Source of the DNA: Micromonospora tulbaghiae
GTDB taxonomy: Bacteria; Actinomycetota; Actinomycetes; Mycobacteriales; Micromonosporaceae
Length of the DNA stretch: 64,000 bases
Reading direction: 5' to 3'
Assembly (NCBI RefSeq): GCF_900091605.1
Contig: NZ_FMCQ01000008.1
Coordinates: forward strand, 248,001-312,000
In this document: positions 1 to 10,905 of the stretch, one piece after another
Numbering within the stretch: position 1 is the stretch's first letter
Layout: every line of letters starts with the position of its first letter
The notes under the pieces: generated by a model
Seen by the model: the letters and a program-made list of their open reading frames with translations, nothing else
Databases searched by the model: none
What the model was told of the DNA's origin: nothing
Translations under genes and position numbers: made by a program

Positions 1-2
1 GG

Positions 3-347
3 CTCGACGGGGTGGTCGACCTGCTCGCCGCCTCCTTCACCGGCCCGCTGTTCGTGGCCGCGCTGGAGCTGTGGGTGGCCGCCCGCACCGACGCCGAGCT
101 GCGCGCCGCGCTGGTGCCGCTGGAGGCGCGGATCGGCCGCGAGATGTACCGGCTCACCGTCGAGCTGCTCGGCGTGGACGAGCGCAGACCGGGCGTACGC
201 GAGTCGGTGCAGGCCACTCTCGACCTGCTGCGCGGTCTCGGCGTGGCCAACCTCCTCAGCGACGACTCGCCCCGTCGCGCCGCCCTGCTGCACACCTGGA
301 AACGCCAGCTCGCCGCGCTGCTCACCCTCGAGAGCGAGCGGCGCTGA
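3..347 (+). CDS. TetR-family transcriptional regulator, C-terminal part (start outside window)
   Basis: The frame is open from the left edge, so this is the 3' part of a longer gene. The visible 114 residues are all helical and look like the ligand-binding C-terminal domain of TetR regulators (AALELWVAARTDAELRAAL, then MYRLTVELLG). The DNA-binding N-terminus is missing from the window. It lies 29 bases upstream of, and co-directional with, the acyl-CoA operon, so a role as its local repressor responding to an acyl-CoA or related ligand is a reasonable inference. The family call is moderate because only the variable domain is seen. Confidence 0.6.
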   Translation, partial: LDGVVDLLAASFTGPLFVAALELWVAARTDAELRAALVPLEARIGREMYRLTVELLGVDERRPGVRESVQATLDLLRGLGVANLLSDDSPRRAALLHTWKRQLAALLTLESERR

Positions 348-376
348 TCCCCTGACGTCCACCCCCGCCCGGAGGC

Positions 377-1177
377 ATGATGGTCGACCTGACAGCCCTG
401 CTCGCGGACCTGGCCGCCGAGTCCGAACAGCTCGACGCGCTCGTCGCGGACCTGCCGCCGGAGGGATGGGAGCGGCCGACACCGGCACCGGGCTGGACCG
501 TCGCGCACCAGGTCGCGCACCTGGCCTGGACCGACCACGTCGCCTATCTGGCGGCCACCGACGAGTCGGCGTTCTTCGCCTCGGTCATGTCAGCGCCGGA
601 CCCGTCGCGCCTGGTGGAGGACGGCGCCGAGTCCTTCCTCGCGCCGGCGTCCGCGCTGCTGGCCCGCTGGCGCGCCGGCCGGTCGGCGCTCGCCGGGGCG
701 CTCGCCACCGTGCCGGCCGGGCAGAAGATCCCCTGGTACGGCACCAGCATGTCGCCCACGTCGATGGCGACCGCCCGCCTGATGGAGACGTGGGCGCACG
801 GCGAGGACGTGGCCGAGGCGCTCGGCGTCAGCCGTACCCCGACCGAGCGCCTGCGGCACGTCGCGCACCTCGGCTTCCGTACCCTCGGGCACGGCTTCGC
901 GGCCCACGGCCGTGCGGTGCCCACGACGCCGGTGCGGGTGGAGCTGACCCCGCCCGCGGGCGGCGACGTGTGGGAATTCGGACCGGCCGACGCGGCCGAC
1001 CGGGTGACCGGCCCGGCGCTCGACTTCTGCCTGCTCGTCACGCAGCGCCGGCACCGCGCGGACCTGGGCCTGACCGCCACCGGACCGGTCGCCGACGAGT
1101 GGCTGGACGTGGCCCAGGCGTTCGCCGGCCCGCCCGGCGACAAGCGTGAGCCCGCGAGTCGGGGAGAGCAACAATGA
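377..1177 (+). CDS. TIGR03084-family protein with DinB/maleylpyruvate-isomerase-type fold
   Basis: A 266-residue protein with the N-terminal four-helix metal-binding domain of the mycothiol-dependent maleylpyruvate isomerase group. The motif WTVAHQVAHLAWTDH (about residues 40-54) carries metal-ligand His residues, and a later His lies in METWAHGEDVAEALG. Families of this type (TIGR03084) recur next to AtuA-like and acyl-CoA carboxylase genes in actinomycetes, as here; the reaction is not established. GGAGG at 371-375 precedes two tandem ATG codons (377 and 380); the second has the better spacing. Its stop overlaps the next start by four bases (ATGA), implying translational coupling. Confidence 0.8.
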   Translation: MMVDLTALLADLAAESEQLDALVADLPPEGWERPTPAPGWTVAHQVAHLAWTDHVAYLAATDESAFFASVMSAPDPSRLVEDGAESFLAPASALLARWRAGRSALAGALATVPAGQKIPWYGTSMSPTSMATARLMETWAHGEDVAEALGVSRTPTERLRHVAHLGFRTLGHGFAAHGRAVPTTPVRVELTPPAGGDVWEFGPADAADRVTGPALDFCLLVTQRRHRADLGLTATGPVADEWLDVAQAFAGPPGDKREPASRGEQQ

Positions 1178-2844
1178 GCGTGCTGCGGATCGGGAACGCG
1201 TCCGGCTTCTACGGCGACCGCTTCACCGCCTGGCGGGAGATGCTCGACGGCGGCGAGCTGGACGTACTGACCGGTGACTACCTGGCGGAGCTGACCATGC
1301 TCATCCTCGGCCGGGACCGGATGCGCGACCCGTCGCTCGGTTACGCCAAGACGTTCCTGCGCCAGGCGGAGGGCGTGCTCGGCACCGCGCTGGAGCGCGG
1401 CGTCACGCTGGTCACCAACGCGGGCGGCCTCAACCCGGCGGGGCTGGCCGACGCGATCCGGTCGCTCGGCGACCGGCTCGGCCTCCAGGTGCGGGTCGGG
1501 TACGTCGAGGGCGACGCGATCCAGCGGCCGGACGCGCTGACCGCGAACGCCTACCTGGGCGCATTCGGGATCGCGGCCTGCCTCGACGCGGGCGCGGACG
1601 TGGTGGTCACCGGGCGGGTCACCGACGCCTCGCTGGTGGTCGGCCCCGCAGTGGCCCGCTTCGGGTGGACCCGCGACGACCTCGACGCGCTGGCCGGCGC
1701 CACGGTGGCCGGGCACCTGATCGAGTGCGGCGCACAGGTCACCGGCGGCAACTTCAGCTTCTTCACCGAGCTGCCGGACGGCGGGCATCGCCCCGGCTTC
1801 CCGATCGCCGAGCTGCACCCGGACGGCTCGACGGTGCTCACCAAGCATCCCGGCACCGGCGGCGCGGTGACGGTCGAGACGGTCACCGCCCAGCTGCTGT
1901 ACGAGGTGGGCGGGCCGGACTACCTGGGGCCGGACGTGGTGACCCGGCTGGACACCGTGCGGCTGGAGCAGGAGGGACCGGACCGGGTACGCGTGTCCGG
2001 GGTGCGCGGCACGCCACCGCCGGACACGCTCAAGGTGGGCGTCAACAACCTGGGCGGCTTCCGCAACTCGATGACGTTCGTGCTGTGCGGGCTGGACATC
2101 CCGGCCAAGGCGGCACTGGTCCGGGGCCAGATCGAGGAGTCGGTCGGCACGGAGGGGCTGGAGTTCACGCTGGCCCGTACCGACCACCCGGACACCGGCG
2201 ACACCGAGGCCGCGAGCGCGCTGCTGCACGTACACGTGCGCGACGGCGACAAGTCGCGGGCCGGGCGGGCGTTCTCGGCGGCGGCGGTGGAGCTGGCGCT
2301 GGCCTCGTACCCGGGCTGCACGCTCACCACGCTGCCCGGTGACGCCACGCCGTACGGGGTGTTCACCGCCGACACGATCGCGCAGGACGGGGTCGAGCAC
2401 GTCGCCGTGCTCCCGTCCGGCGAGCGGGTGCCGATCCCGCCCCCGGCCGTCACGGCGACACCGGCCGAAGCGCCGGCACGGGAGGCCACCGCCGTACCGG
2501 CTCCGGCCGCCACCCGGCGTGGGCCGCTCGGTGAGCTGGTCGGCGCGCGGTCCGGCGACAAGGGCGGCGACGCCAACCTGGGCGTCTGGGCCCGTACCGA
2601 CGCGACCTGGCCCTGGCTGCGCGACTGGCTGACAGTGGAGCGGCTGGCCGAGCTGCTGCCGGAGACGGCGGCGCTCACGGTCGAGCGGTACGAGCTGCCG
2701 AACCTGCGCGCGGTCAACTTCGTGATCCGTGGGCTGCTCGGGCAGGGCGTGGCCGCCTCCACCCGGTTCGACCCGCAGGCCAAGGCGCTCGGCGAGCTGC
2801 TGCGCTCGCGAGTGGTCGATCTACCGACGGAGGCTCCGGCATGA
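1174..2844 (+). CDS. AtuA-like acyclic terpene utilisation family protein
   Basis: A 556-residue protein of the AtuA/DUF1446 family. The N-terminal about 440 residues are the DUF1446 domain (ITNAGGLNPAGLADAI-type segment near residues 81-95, then VTGRVTDASLVVGPA near 149-163). After a Pro/Ala-rich linker (about 430-450) comes the small C-terminal domain seen fused in many AtuA proteins (GARSGDKGGDANLGVW). AtuA is named from the Pseudomonas citronellol/geraniol cluster, but its enzymatic role is still unclear. Overlaps of four bases on both sides put it firmly in the operon with the dehydrogenases and carboxylase. Confidence 0.88.
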   Translation: MSVLRIGNASGFYGDRFTAWREMLDGGELDVLTGDYLAELTMLILGRDRMRDPSLGYAKTFLRQAEGVLGTALERGVTLVTNAGGLNPAGLADAIRSLGDRLGLQVRVGYVEGDAIQRPDALTANAYLGAFGIAACLDAGADVVVTGRVTDASLVVGPAVARFGWTRDDLDALAGATVAGHLIECGAQVTGGNFSFFTELPDGGHRPGFPIAELHPDGSTVLTKHPGTGGAVTVETVTAQLLYEVGGPDYLGPDVVTRLDTVRLEQEGPDRVRVSGVRGTPPPDTLKVGVNNLGGFRNSMTFVLCGLDIPAKAALVRGQIEESVGTEGLEFTLARTDHPDTGDTEAASALLHVHVRDGDKSRAGRAFSAAAVELALASYPGCTLTTLPGDATPYGVFTADTIAQDGVEHVAVLPSGERVPIPPPAVTATPAEAPAREATAVPAPAATRRGPLGELVGARSGDKGGDANLGVWARTDATWPWLRDWLTVERLAELLPETAALTVERYELPNLRAVNFVIRGLLGQGVAASTRFDPQAKALGELLRSRVVDLPTEAPA

Positions 2845-3976
2845 CCATCGTGGACACGCCGGAACGCCGGCAACTACGCGAGCTGACCCGCTCGTTCGTG
2901 ACCCGGGAGGTGCTGCCGCACCTGTCCGACTGGGAACGAGCGGGCGAGGTGCCGCGGTCGCTGCACGAGACCGCCGCGAAGATCGGCCTGCTCGGCATCG
3001 GCTTCCCGGAGTCGGTCGGCGGCAGCGGCGGCGACCTGCTCGACTCGATGGTGGTCACCGAGGAGATCATCCGCTCGGGCGGGTCGTCCGGGCTGGTCGC
3101 CGCGCTGTTCACGCACGGGATCGCGCTGCCGCACATGGTAGGCACGCAGGACGAGGCGCTGATCGAGAAGTACGTCCGGCCGGCGCTGGCCGGGACGATG
3201 ATCGGCGCGCTGGCGATCACCGAGCCGGATGGCGGCTCGGACGTGGCGGGCATCCGCACCTGCGCGGTACGCGACGGCGACCACTACGTCGTCAACGGCG
3301 CCAAGACGTACATCACCAGCGGGGCCCGCGCCGACTTCGTCACCACAGCGGTCTGCACGGACTTCCCCGGCTCGGGCTCGGTCAGCCTGCTGGTGATCGA
3401 CAAGGGCTCGCCCGGGTTCACCGTGGGCCGGCGGCTGGAGAAGCTGGGCTGGCACTGCTCGGACACCGCCGAGCTGTCCTTCGTCGACGTCCGGGTGCCG
3501 GTGACGAACCGGGTCGGCCCGGAGGACACCGGCTTCCTCGCCATCATGCAGCAGTTCGCCAACGAGCGGCTGTCGCTCGCCACGCAGGCGTACGCGACCG
3601 CGCAGCGCTGCGTGGACCTGGCCGTGCGGTGGTGCCGGGACCGCCAGACGTTCGGCCGCCCGCTCGTCGGGCGCCAGGTCGTCCGGCACAAGCTGGCCGA
3701 GATGCACAGCCGCACCGACGCGGCGCGGGCGTACGTGCACGACGTCGCGGAGCGGGTGGCCGCCGGGCAGCCGGTGGTGACCGAGGTGGCGATCGCGAAG
3801 AACGTGGCGGTGTCCGCCTGCGACTTCGTCGTCGACGCCGCGCTGCAACTGCACGGCGGCTTCGGCTACATGCGTGACGCCGAGGTCGAGCGGCACTACC
3901 GCGACGCCCGTCTGCTCGGCATCGGCGGCGGAACCACCGAGATCATGAACGAGATCATCGCGAAGGGCATGGGCCT

Positions 3977-3980
<4 letters not shown>
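2841..3980 (+). CDS. Acyl-CoA dehydrogenase (first of two in the operon)
   Basis: A 379-residue flavoprotein with the usual three-part acyl-CoA dehydrogenase layout: helical N-terminal domain, beta middle domain with the FAD-side motif ALAITEPDGGSDVAGI (about 125-140), and C-terminal helical domain with ERLSLATQAYATAQRCVDLAVRW and a tail LHGGFGYMRDAEVERHYRDAR. It should oxidise an acyl-CoA to the 2-enoyl-CoA, passing electrons to ETF. Substrate cannot be read from the sequence; the linked carboxylase suggests a branched chain such as isovaleryl- or citronellyl-CoA. Four-base overlaps at both ends. Confidence 0.92.
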
Positions 3981-5584
<1,604 letters not shown>

Positions 5585-5652
5585 CCTGTGAGCGCGAGGA
5601 ACGCAGCGAAGCGGAGTCCCGCAGTCGCGAACGAAAGGCAGGCTCAGCGCCT
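5585..5652 (+). repeat. Low-complexity spacer that looks like an intergenic repeat
   Basis: A 68-base gap between the two carboxylase subunit genes, which elsewhere in the operon are joined by overlaps. It is built from similar purine-rich words (GCGAGGAACGCAGCGAAGCGG, then CGCAGTCGCGAACGAAAGGC). It resembles short dispersed spacers I associate with Micromonospora genomes, but no second copy is visible in this window, so calling it a repeat family is inference. The GAAAGGCAGG part may serve as the ribosome site for the next gene. Confidence 0.35.
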
Positions 5653-7629
5653 ATGATCACGAAGCTCTTGGTTGCGAACCGCGGGGAGATCGCCCGCCGG
5701 GTCTTCGCCACCTGCCGCGCCCTCGGCGTGGCCACCGTCGCCGTGCACTCCGACGCGGACGCCGACGCGCCGTTCGTGGCCGACGCCGACCAGGCCGTAC
5801 GGCTGCCCGGGAACACGCCGGCCGAGACGTACCTGCGCATCGATTTGATCCTGGACGCGGCCCGCCGGTCCGGCGCGGACGCCGTCCACCCCGGTTACGG
5901 CTTCCTGGCCGAGAACGCCGAGTTCGCGGCGGCGGTGACCGACGCGGGCCTGACCTGGGTCGGTCCCTCGGCCAAGGCGATCGCCGCGATGGGCGACAAG
6001 ATGGCCGCCAAGGCGCTGCTCGCGGACGCGGGCGTGCCGATGCTGCCCACCTGGACCGACCCGGCGGAGGTCACGGCCTTCCCGGTGCTGGTCAAGGCCT
6101 CGGCGGGCGGCGGCGGCCGCGGCATGCGAATCGTCCGCGATGCCGCCGGGCTGGCCGAGGCCGTCGCGGGCGCGCGCCGCGAGGCGGCGGCGGCGTTCGG
6201 CGACGGCACCGTCTTCATCGAGCGGTACGTGGAACGCGGCCGCCACGTCGAGGTACAGATCTTCGGCGACACCCACGGCACAGTCGTGGCCCTGGGGGTA
6301 CGCGACTGCTCGATCCAGCGCCGCCACCAGAAGATCGTCGAGGAGGCGCCGGGTGTGCTGCCCGACGACGTGCGCGCCGCGCTGCACGAGGCGGCGGTGG
6401 CGGCCGGGCGCGCTGTCGACTACGTCGGCGCGGGAACCGTGGAGTTCCTGCTCGCGCCGGACGGGCAGGTGCACTTCCTGGAGATGAACACCCGGCTCCA
6501 GGTGGAACACCCGGTCACCGAGCTGACCACCGGGCTGGATCTGGTCCGGCTGCAACTGCTCGTCGCCGAGGGCGAGCCGCTGCCGGTCACCACCACCCCG
6601 CCCGCCGACGGCCACGCCATCGAGGTACGGCTGTGCGCCGAGGACCCGGCCCAGGGCTTCCGCCCGGCCACCGGCACGCTGCACCGGTTCGCGGTTCCCG
6701 GGGTGGCCGCCGAGTTCGGCCCGGCCCGTGGGCTGCGGCTGGACTCCGGCGTGGTGGACGGCTCGGCGGTGAGCGTGCACTACGACTCGATGCTGGCGAA
6801 GCTCGTCGCCTGGGCGCCCACCCGCACCGAGGCTGCCCGCGCCCTGGCCGGCGCGCTCGCCCGCGCCGAGCTGCACGGCGTGGCCACCAACCGGGATCTG
6901 CTGGTCCGCGTGCTGCGCAGCCCGGAGTTCGCATCCGTGGACGTGGACACCGGCTTCCTGGACCGGCACCCGGAGGTGTTCGAGCCGCTGCTGCCGACGG
7001 AGCAGCTTCCGGTGGCGGCACTTGCGGCGGCGCTGTCCGGGGCCGCCGCGCGCCGGGCCGCCGCACCGGTGCTCGCCGGGCTGCCGTCGGGCTGGCGCAA
7101 CGTGCCTGCCTTCCCGCAGGTCACCCGGTTCACCGGCCCGGGAGACGAGGAGATCGAGGTCCGGTACCGGCTCGACCGCAAAGGCGGGCTCGCCGAATGG
7201 TCGGTGTCCCCGTCCGACGCCACGCCGGCCGTGACGGTCGTTGACGCCGCCCCGGAACGGGTGCTGCTCGACGTGGACGGGGTGCGGCGGGCTTTCCGCG
7301 TACACCGGGTGGGGTCGTCGGTCTTCGTGGACGGCCCGGACGGGGCGGCGAGCCTCACCGAGCTGCCCCGCCTGCCACTGCCCACCGCGGAGCTGGCGGC
7401 CGGGTCGCTGCTCGCGCCGCTACCCGGCGCGGTGACCCGGGTGCACGTGGAGGTCGGTCAGCGGGTCGCCGCCGGTGACCTGCTGCTGACGCTGGAAGCG
7501 ATGAAGCTCGAACATCCCGTGCTCGCCCCCGCCGACGGCGTGGTGACGGAGCTGCCGGTGCCGGCCGGCGGCCAGGTCGAGACGGGTGCCGTACTTGCCG
7601 TGGTGGACCCCGAGGAGGACCCGCAGTGA
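5653..7629 (+). CDS. Acyl-CoA carboxylase biotin subunit (biotin carboxylase + biotin carrier)
   Basis: A 658-residue alpha subunit. Residues 1-450 are biotin carboxylase: KLLVANRGEIARRVF at the start, ATP-grasp loop KASAGGGGRGMRIV, EMNTRLQVEHPVTE, and the lid motif. A middle linker domain follows, and the C-terminal about 75 residues are a biotinyl domain. The acceptor Lys sits in LEAMKLEHPVLAP, with AMKL instead of the commoner AMKM. There is no carboxyltransferase domain, consistent with the separate beta gene. The reading frame extends further upstream, but ATG 5653 starts exactly at the conserved N-terminus. It ends in a four-base overlap with the second dehydrogenase. Confidence 0.93.
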   Translation: MITKLLVANRGEIARRVFATCRALGVATVAVHSDADADAPFVADADQAVRLPGNTPAETYLRIDLILDAARRSGADAVHPGYGFLAENAEFAAAVTDAGLTWVGPSAKAIAAMGDKMAAKALLADAGVPMLPTWTDPAEVTAFPVLVKASAGGGGRGMRIVRDAAGLAEAVAGARREAAAAFGDGTVFIERYVERGRHVEVQIFGDTHGTVVALGVRDCSIQRRHQKIVEEAPGVLPDDVRAALHEAAVAAGRAVDYVGAGTVEFLLAPDGQVHFLEMNTRLQVEHPVTELTTGLDLVRLQLLVAEGEPLPVTTTPPADGHAIEVRLCAEDPAQGFRPATGTLHRFAVPGVAAEFGPARGLRLDSGVVDGSAVSVHYDSMLAKLVAWAPTRTEAARALAGALARAELHGVATNRDLLVRVLRSPEFASVDVDTGFLDRHPEVFEPLLPTEQLPVAALAAALSGAAARRAAAPVLAGLPSGWRNVPAFPQVTRFTGPGDEEIEVRYRLDRKGGLAEWSVSPSDATPAVTVVDAAPERVLLDVDGVRRAFRVHRVGSSVFVDGPDGAASLTELPRLPLPTAELAAGSLLAPLPGAVTRVHVEVGQRVAAGDLLLTLEAMKLEHPVLAPADGVVTELPVPAGGQVETGAVLAVVDPEEDPQ

Positions 7630-8789
7630 ACTTCGACCTGACCCCCGAGCAGGACCAGCTCCGCGACGCCGTGCGGTCGTTGGGCCGCAAGTACGGCCAC
7701 TCCTACTTCGTCGAGAAGGCCAAGTCCGGCGAACACACCACCGAGCTGTGGCACGAGGCCGGACGGCTGGGCTACCTGGGCGTGAACATCCCCACCGAGT
7801 ACGGCGGCGGGGGCGGCGGCATCACCGAGCTGGCGCTCGTGTGCGAGGAACTGGCCGCGACCGGCTGCCCGCTGCTGCTCCTAGTGGTCTCCCCCGCCAT
7901 CGCCGCCACGATCATCAACAAGCACGGCACCGAGGAACAGCGCAAGAAGCACCTCCCCGGCCTCGCCGACGGCTCCCAGAAGATCGTCTTCGCGATCACC
8001 GAGCCGGATGCGGGATCGAACTTCCACCGGCTGGGCACCGTGGCCCGCCGCGACGGCGACGACTGGCTGGTCAGCGGCCGGAAGATCTACATCTCCGGCG
8101 TGGACGAGGCCGGGCACGTGCTCGTGGTGGCACGTACCGAGGACTCCTCCACCGGAAAGTTGAAGCCGGCGCTGTTCATCGTGCCGACCGACGCGCCCGG
8201 CCTGGAGAAGTCCAAGCTGGACATGGAGATCCTGTCGCCGGAGAACCAGTTCCTGCTCTTCCTCGACGACGTCCGGCTCCCCGCCGACGCGCTCGTCGGT
8301 GAATCGCTGGACGCCGGGCTGCCCGCGTTGTTCGCCGGGCTCAACCCGGAGCGCATCACGGTGGCCGCGATGGGCGCCGGCACCGGCCGGTACGCCATCG
8401 AGAAGGCCAGCGACTACACCGCCACCCGCAAGGTGTGGGGCGGACGTTCGATCGGCTCCCATCAGGGCGTGTCGCACCCGCTGGCGCACGCGGCAGTGCA
8501 GGTCGAGCTGGCCCGGCTGATGATCCACAAGGCGGCGACGCTCTACGACGCGGGCCGCGACCTGGAGGCCGGCATCTCCGGCAACATGGCCAAGTACGCG
8601 GCGGGCGAGGCCGCCGCGCTCGCCGTCGACACCGCCGTCCAGGCGCTCGGCGGGGCCGGCATGACCACCGAGTACGGCGTGGCGACGCTGCTCGGCGCGG
8701 TACGCGCGGGCCGGATCGCCCCGGTCAGCCGCGAGATGATCCTCAACTTCGTCGCCCAGCACGTGCTCGGCCAGGACAAGTCCTACTGA
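7626..8789 (+). CDS. Acyl-CoA dehydrogenase (second of two in the operon)
   Basis: A 387-residue acyl-CoA dehydrogenase with N-terminal helical domain (LTPEQDQLRDAVRSLGRKYG), middle-domain motif VFAITEPDAGSNFHRLGT (about 120-137) and C-terminal helices ending EMILNFVAQHVLGQDKSY. In the position of the usual active-site region it has QALGGAGMTTEYGV. It is clearly distinct from the first dehydrogenase, so the operon supplies two oxidation steps or two substrate ranges. GTG start overlaps the carboxylase stop. This is the last operon gene, followed by a strong hairpin. Confidence 0.92.
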   Translation: MNFDLTPEQDQLRDAVRSLGRKYGHSYFVEKAKSGEHTTELWHEAGRLGYLGVNIPTEYGGGGGGITELALVCEELAATGCPLLLLVVSPAIAATIINKHGTEEQRKKHLPGLADGSQKIVFAITEPDAGSNFHRLGTVARRDGDDWLVSGRKIYISGVDEAGHVLVVARTEDSSTGKLKPALFIVPTDAPGLEKSKLDMEILSPENQFLLFLDDVRLPADALVGESLDAGLPALFAGLNPERITVAAMGAGTGRYAIEKASDYTATRKVWGGRSIGSHQGVSHPLAHAAVQVELARLMIHKAATLYDAGRDLEAGISGNMAKYAAGEAAALAVDTAVQALGGAGMTTEYGVATLLGAVRAGRIAPVSREMILNFVAQHVLGQDKSY

Positions 8790-8843
8790 CCCGCGGTTTC
8801 CACCCGGGCGGCTGACGCCCGCCTCGCCCGAGCGTGGGGTGGG

Positions 8844-8885
8844 CCCGGGGTACGGCGGGTGCCCGATCACCCGCCGTACCCCGGG
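8844..8885. terminator. Bidirectional terminator hairpin between convergent genes
   Basis: A perfect 18-bp stem (8844-8861 with 8868-8885) closed by a six-base loop. It sits between the stop of the acyl-CoA operon at 8789 and the stop of the minus-strand peptidase at 8892, so it can end transcripts arriving from both sides. Confidence 0.85.
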
Positions 8886-8891
8886 GGTCCG

Positions 8892-10670
8892 TCAGCGGAC
8901 GGTCAGCGTGCCGGCCGCGGGGCGCGGCGTCGCCACCGGCGGCAGCCTCTTCGGCTCGCCCCGGCCCGGCTCGCCCGCCCGGGCCAGCGCGCTCTTCGAC
9001 GCGTCCGCCCGGCTTGCCGCCGCGTCCTCCTGGAACGGCTGCGCGTCACCGACGCAGATCGTGCCCTTGGCCGGCAGCTTGCCGGTCAGCAGGTACGCGT
9101 CGATCCGGCCGGTCGCGCACGCCGAGGTGCCGTACGCGGTGTGGCCCCAGCTGTCGCTGCTCAGCAGGCGGCTGTTCGGCAGCAGCCTGGCCGAGCTGAC
9201 CGCGCCCTGGTAGTTGGTCGCCGGATCCCAGTAGTTGCCGACCACCAGCACCGGGGCGGCGGTGACCCGGTTGAACGGCCCGGTCCAGGCGTCCTCGTCC
9301 CGCACCGTCCAGGTGTTGCGGGCGCAGGGCGAGGTGCCCCAGGCCCACGCCCGCCCGAAGTACGGCGCCCGCTTGTCCTCCTTCGCCGACAGCGCCGGCC
9401 AGGCGTCGGCGCTCTTCGGGTGGTACGCGTCGGTGCAGTCGACCGTCAGGAAAGTCTCCAGCCCGTTGTCGTACGGGAAGTCGTACCCCCGCTGTTGCCG
9501 GGCCTGCGCGGCGCGGGCGGCGAGCGCCTTGCGGGCCGACGCGGTGGCGGCCTTACCGGCGGCCGGGTCGGTCGCGGCCAGGAGCTGCACGGTGATGTCG
9601 ACGACCGACTGCCAGCCGTACGGGTCGTAGAGCGCGCCGAGCGTGGCGCCGACGAAGTCGGCGTAGCTGACGGTGAAGGAGCCGAAGTCCGGGTCCTCGA
9701 TCACCACCGGCTTCTTGCGCAGCCGCTTCGCGACCGTGTCGTACGCGGCGAGCGGATCCCCGGTGGCGGCCAGGGCGCACTGCTCGGCGCCGGCCTCGCC
9801 GCACCGGGCCAGGATCTCCCTCAGCGCCCGGTACGCGCCGTCGGCGCTGCGCAGTCGCGTCTCCTGGAGCTGGTTGCGGGCACTGCCCTGGCCGACCCAG
9901 GCGTTCGGGTCGAGCACGCCGTCGACGACGAGCGCGCGGAAGCGGTCCGGGAACATGTTGGCGTAGTACTGGCCCAGCGCGGTGCCGTAGCTGAACCCGA
10001 GGTAGCTGAGCAACTTGTCGCCGACGGCCCGGCGCAGCACGTCCATGTCGCGGGCCACCTCGGCGGTGGACGCCGCGCCGGTCAACGGCTTGCCGGTGGT
10101 GGAGCACGCCTTGCCGACGGCCTTGGACGCGGCGACGTACGCCTTCTCCTCCGCCTTGGTCCACGGGAACGCGACATTCAGCCCGGCGTACGCCCGGGTC
10201 TGGTCCTTCACCGACCGGAAGCACTTGATGTTCGTGCTGGCCTCGACGCCGCGCGGGTCGACGCCGACGATGTCGAAGCGGTCGAGCAGGTCGTCGCCGA
10301 GGAAGTAGGGAGCGGCGAGCGCGATGCTCGTGCCGGAGCCACCCGGGCCACCCGGGTTGAGGAACAGGCTGCCGACCTTGCGCTGCTGGTCGCGGGCCTT
10401 GACCCGCAGCAGCGCGACCTCGGTGGTGGCACCCTTCGGGTTGTCGTAGTCCAGCGGCAGCCGGACCGTGGCGCACTCGGCGTAGTCGTAGCAGGCGTAC
10501 CAGTCGAGCTTCGGCGTCGGCACGCGGTCCACCCGGCGCGCCTCGGCGGCGCTGGTGCGGTCGTACGCGGGTGGTTGCGGAGTCGCCGCCGCGGCGGGCG
10601 CGACGGCCGGTCCGGCGAGGAGGACGCCGGCGATCCCGGTTGCGGCCAGGGATCGAATTGAACGGGGCAT
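8892..10670 (-). CDS. Secreted alpha/beta hydrolase, tripeptidyl-aminopeptidase (TAP)-like
   Basis: A 592-residue exported hydrolase. Residues 1-29 form a signal peptide (positive start, hydrophobic stretch, Ala-rich cleavage zone). The nucleophile is Ser227 in GFSYGTALG, preceded by the oxyanion segment LNPGGPGGSG (about 104-113). A C-terminal TAP-like domain carries the likely His in SWGHTAYGTSACATGRID. This matches the secreted TAP/SlpD group of Streptomyces, which removes N-terminal peptides from extracellular proteins. GGAAGG lies upstream of the ATG. It is a single-gene unit ending at the terminator it shares with the acyl-CoA operon. Confidence 0.88.
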   Translation of the reverse strand: MPRSIRSLAATGIAGVLLAGPAVAPAAAATPQPPAYDRTSAAEARRVDRVPTPKLDWYACYDYAECATVRLPLDYDNPKGATTEVALLRVKARDQQRKVGSLFLNPGGPGGSGTSIALAAPYFLGDDLLDRFDIVGVDPRGVEASTNIKCFRSVKDQTRAYAGLNVAFPWTKAEEKAYVAASKAVGKACSTTGKPLTGAASTAEVARDMDVLRRAVGDKLLSYLGFSYGTALGQYYANMFPDRFRALVVDGVLDPNAWVGQGSARNQLQETRLRSADGAYRALREILARCGEAGAEQCALAATGDPLAAYDTVAKRLRKKPVVIEDPDFGSFTVSYADFVGATLGALYDPYGWQSVVDITVQLLAATDPAAGKAATASARKALAARAAQARQQRGYDFPYDNGLETFLTVDCTDAYHPKSADAWPALSAKEDKRAPYFGRAWAWGTSPCARNTWTVRDEDAWTGPFNRVTAAPVLVVGNYWDPATNYQGAVSSARLLPNSRLLSSDSWGHTAYGTSACATGRIDAYLLTGKLPAKGTICVGDAQPFQEDAAASRADASKSALARAGEPGRGEPKRLPPVATPRPAAGTLTVR

Positions 10671-10871
10671 GGAGCTGCCTTCCGTCGGGGAACGATTCCG
10701 TCGAGGAGACCTCGACCCCCGTCACTTTAGGGATCGACGCCCACGTTAGCGGCCCCCAAACCTGGATCGATACGGCAAACAACCAGATGATGTAACGATT
10801 TTTTCTCGATCGTCGCTATCCGCGACTCCGAAGTGGAGCGTCGGTGACGGGAAGCCGTCTCATCCCGCCGG

Positions 10872-10899
10872 TTGACAGGTGGACGCGCTGGGCCATGCT
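10872..10899 (+). promoter_or_regulatory. Sigma-70-type promoter with leaderless start
   Basis: TTGACA at 10872-10877, a 16-base spacer, then CATGCT at 10894-10899. GTG 10906 follows six bases later, so the transcript probably begins at the start codon. This is the clearest full promoter in the window and decides the start of the next gene. Confidence 0.65.
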
Positions 10900-10905
10900 T
10901 GTCGG

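Noticed and set aside
544..2400. Long minus-strand ORF of 618 codons opposite the first operon genes
   Set aside because: Very high GC opens antisense frames; composition is Arg/Gly/Ala/Pro-rich with no domain, while the plus strand encodes recognisable families with coupled starts.
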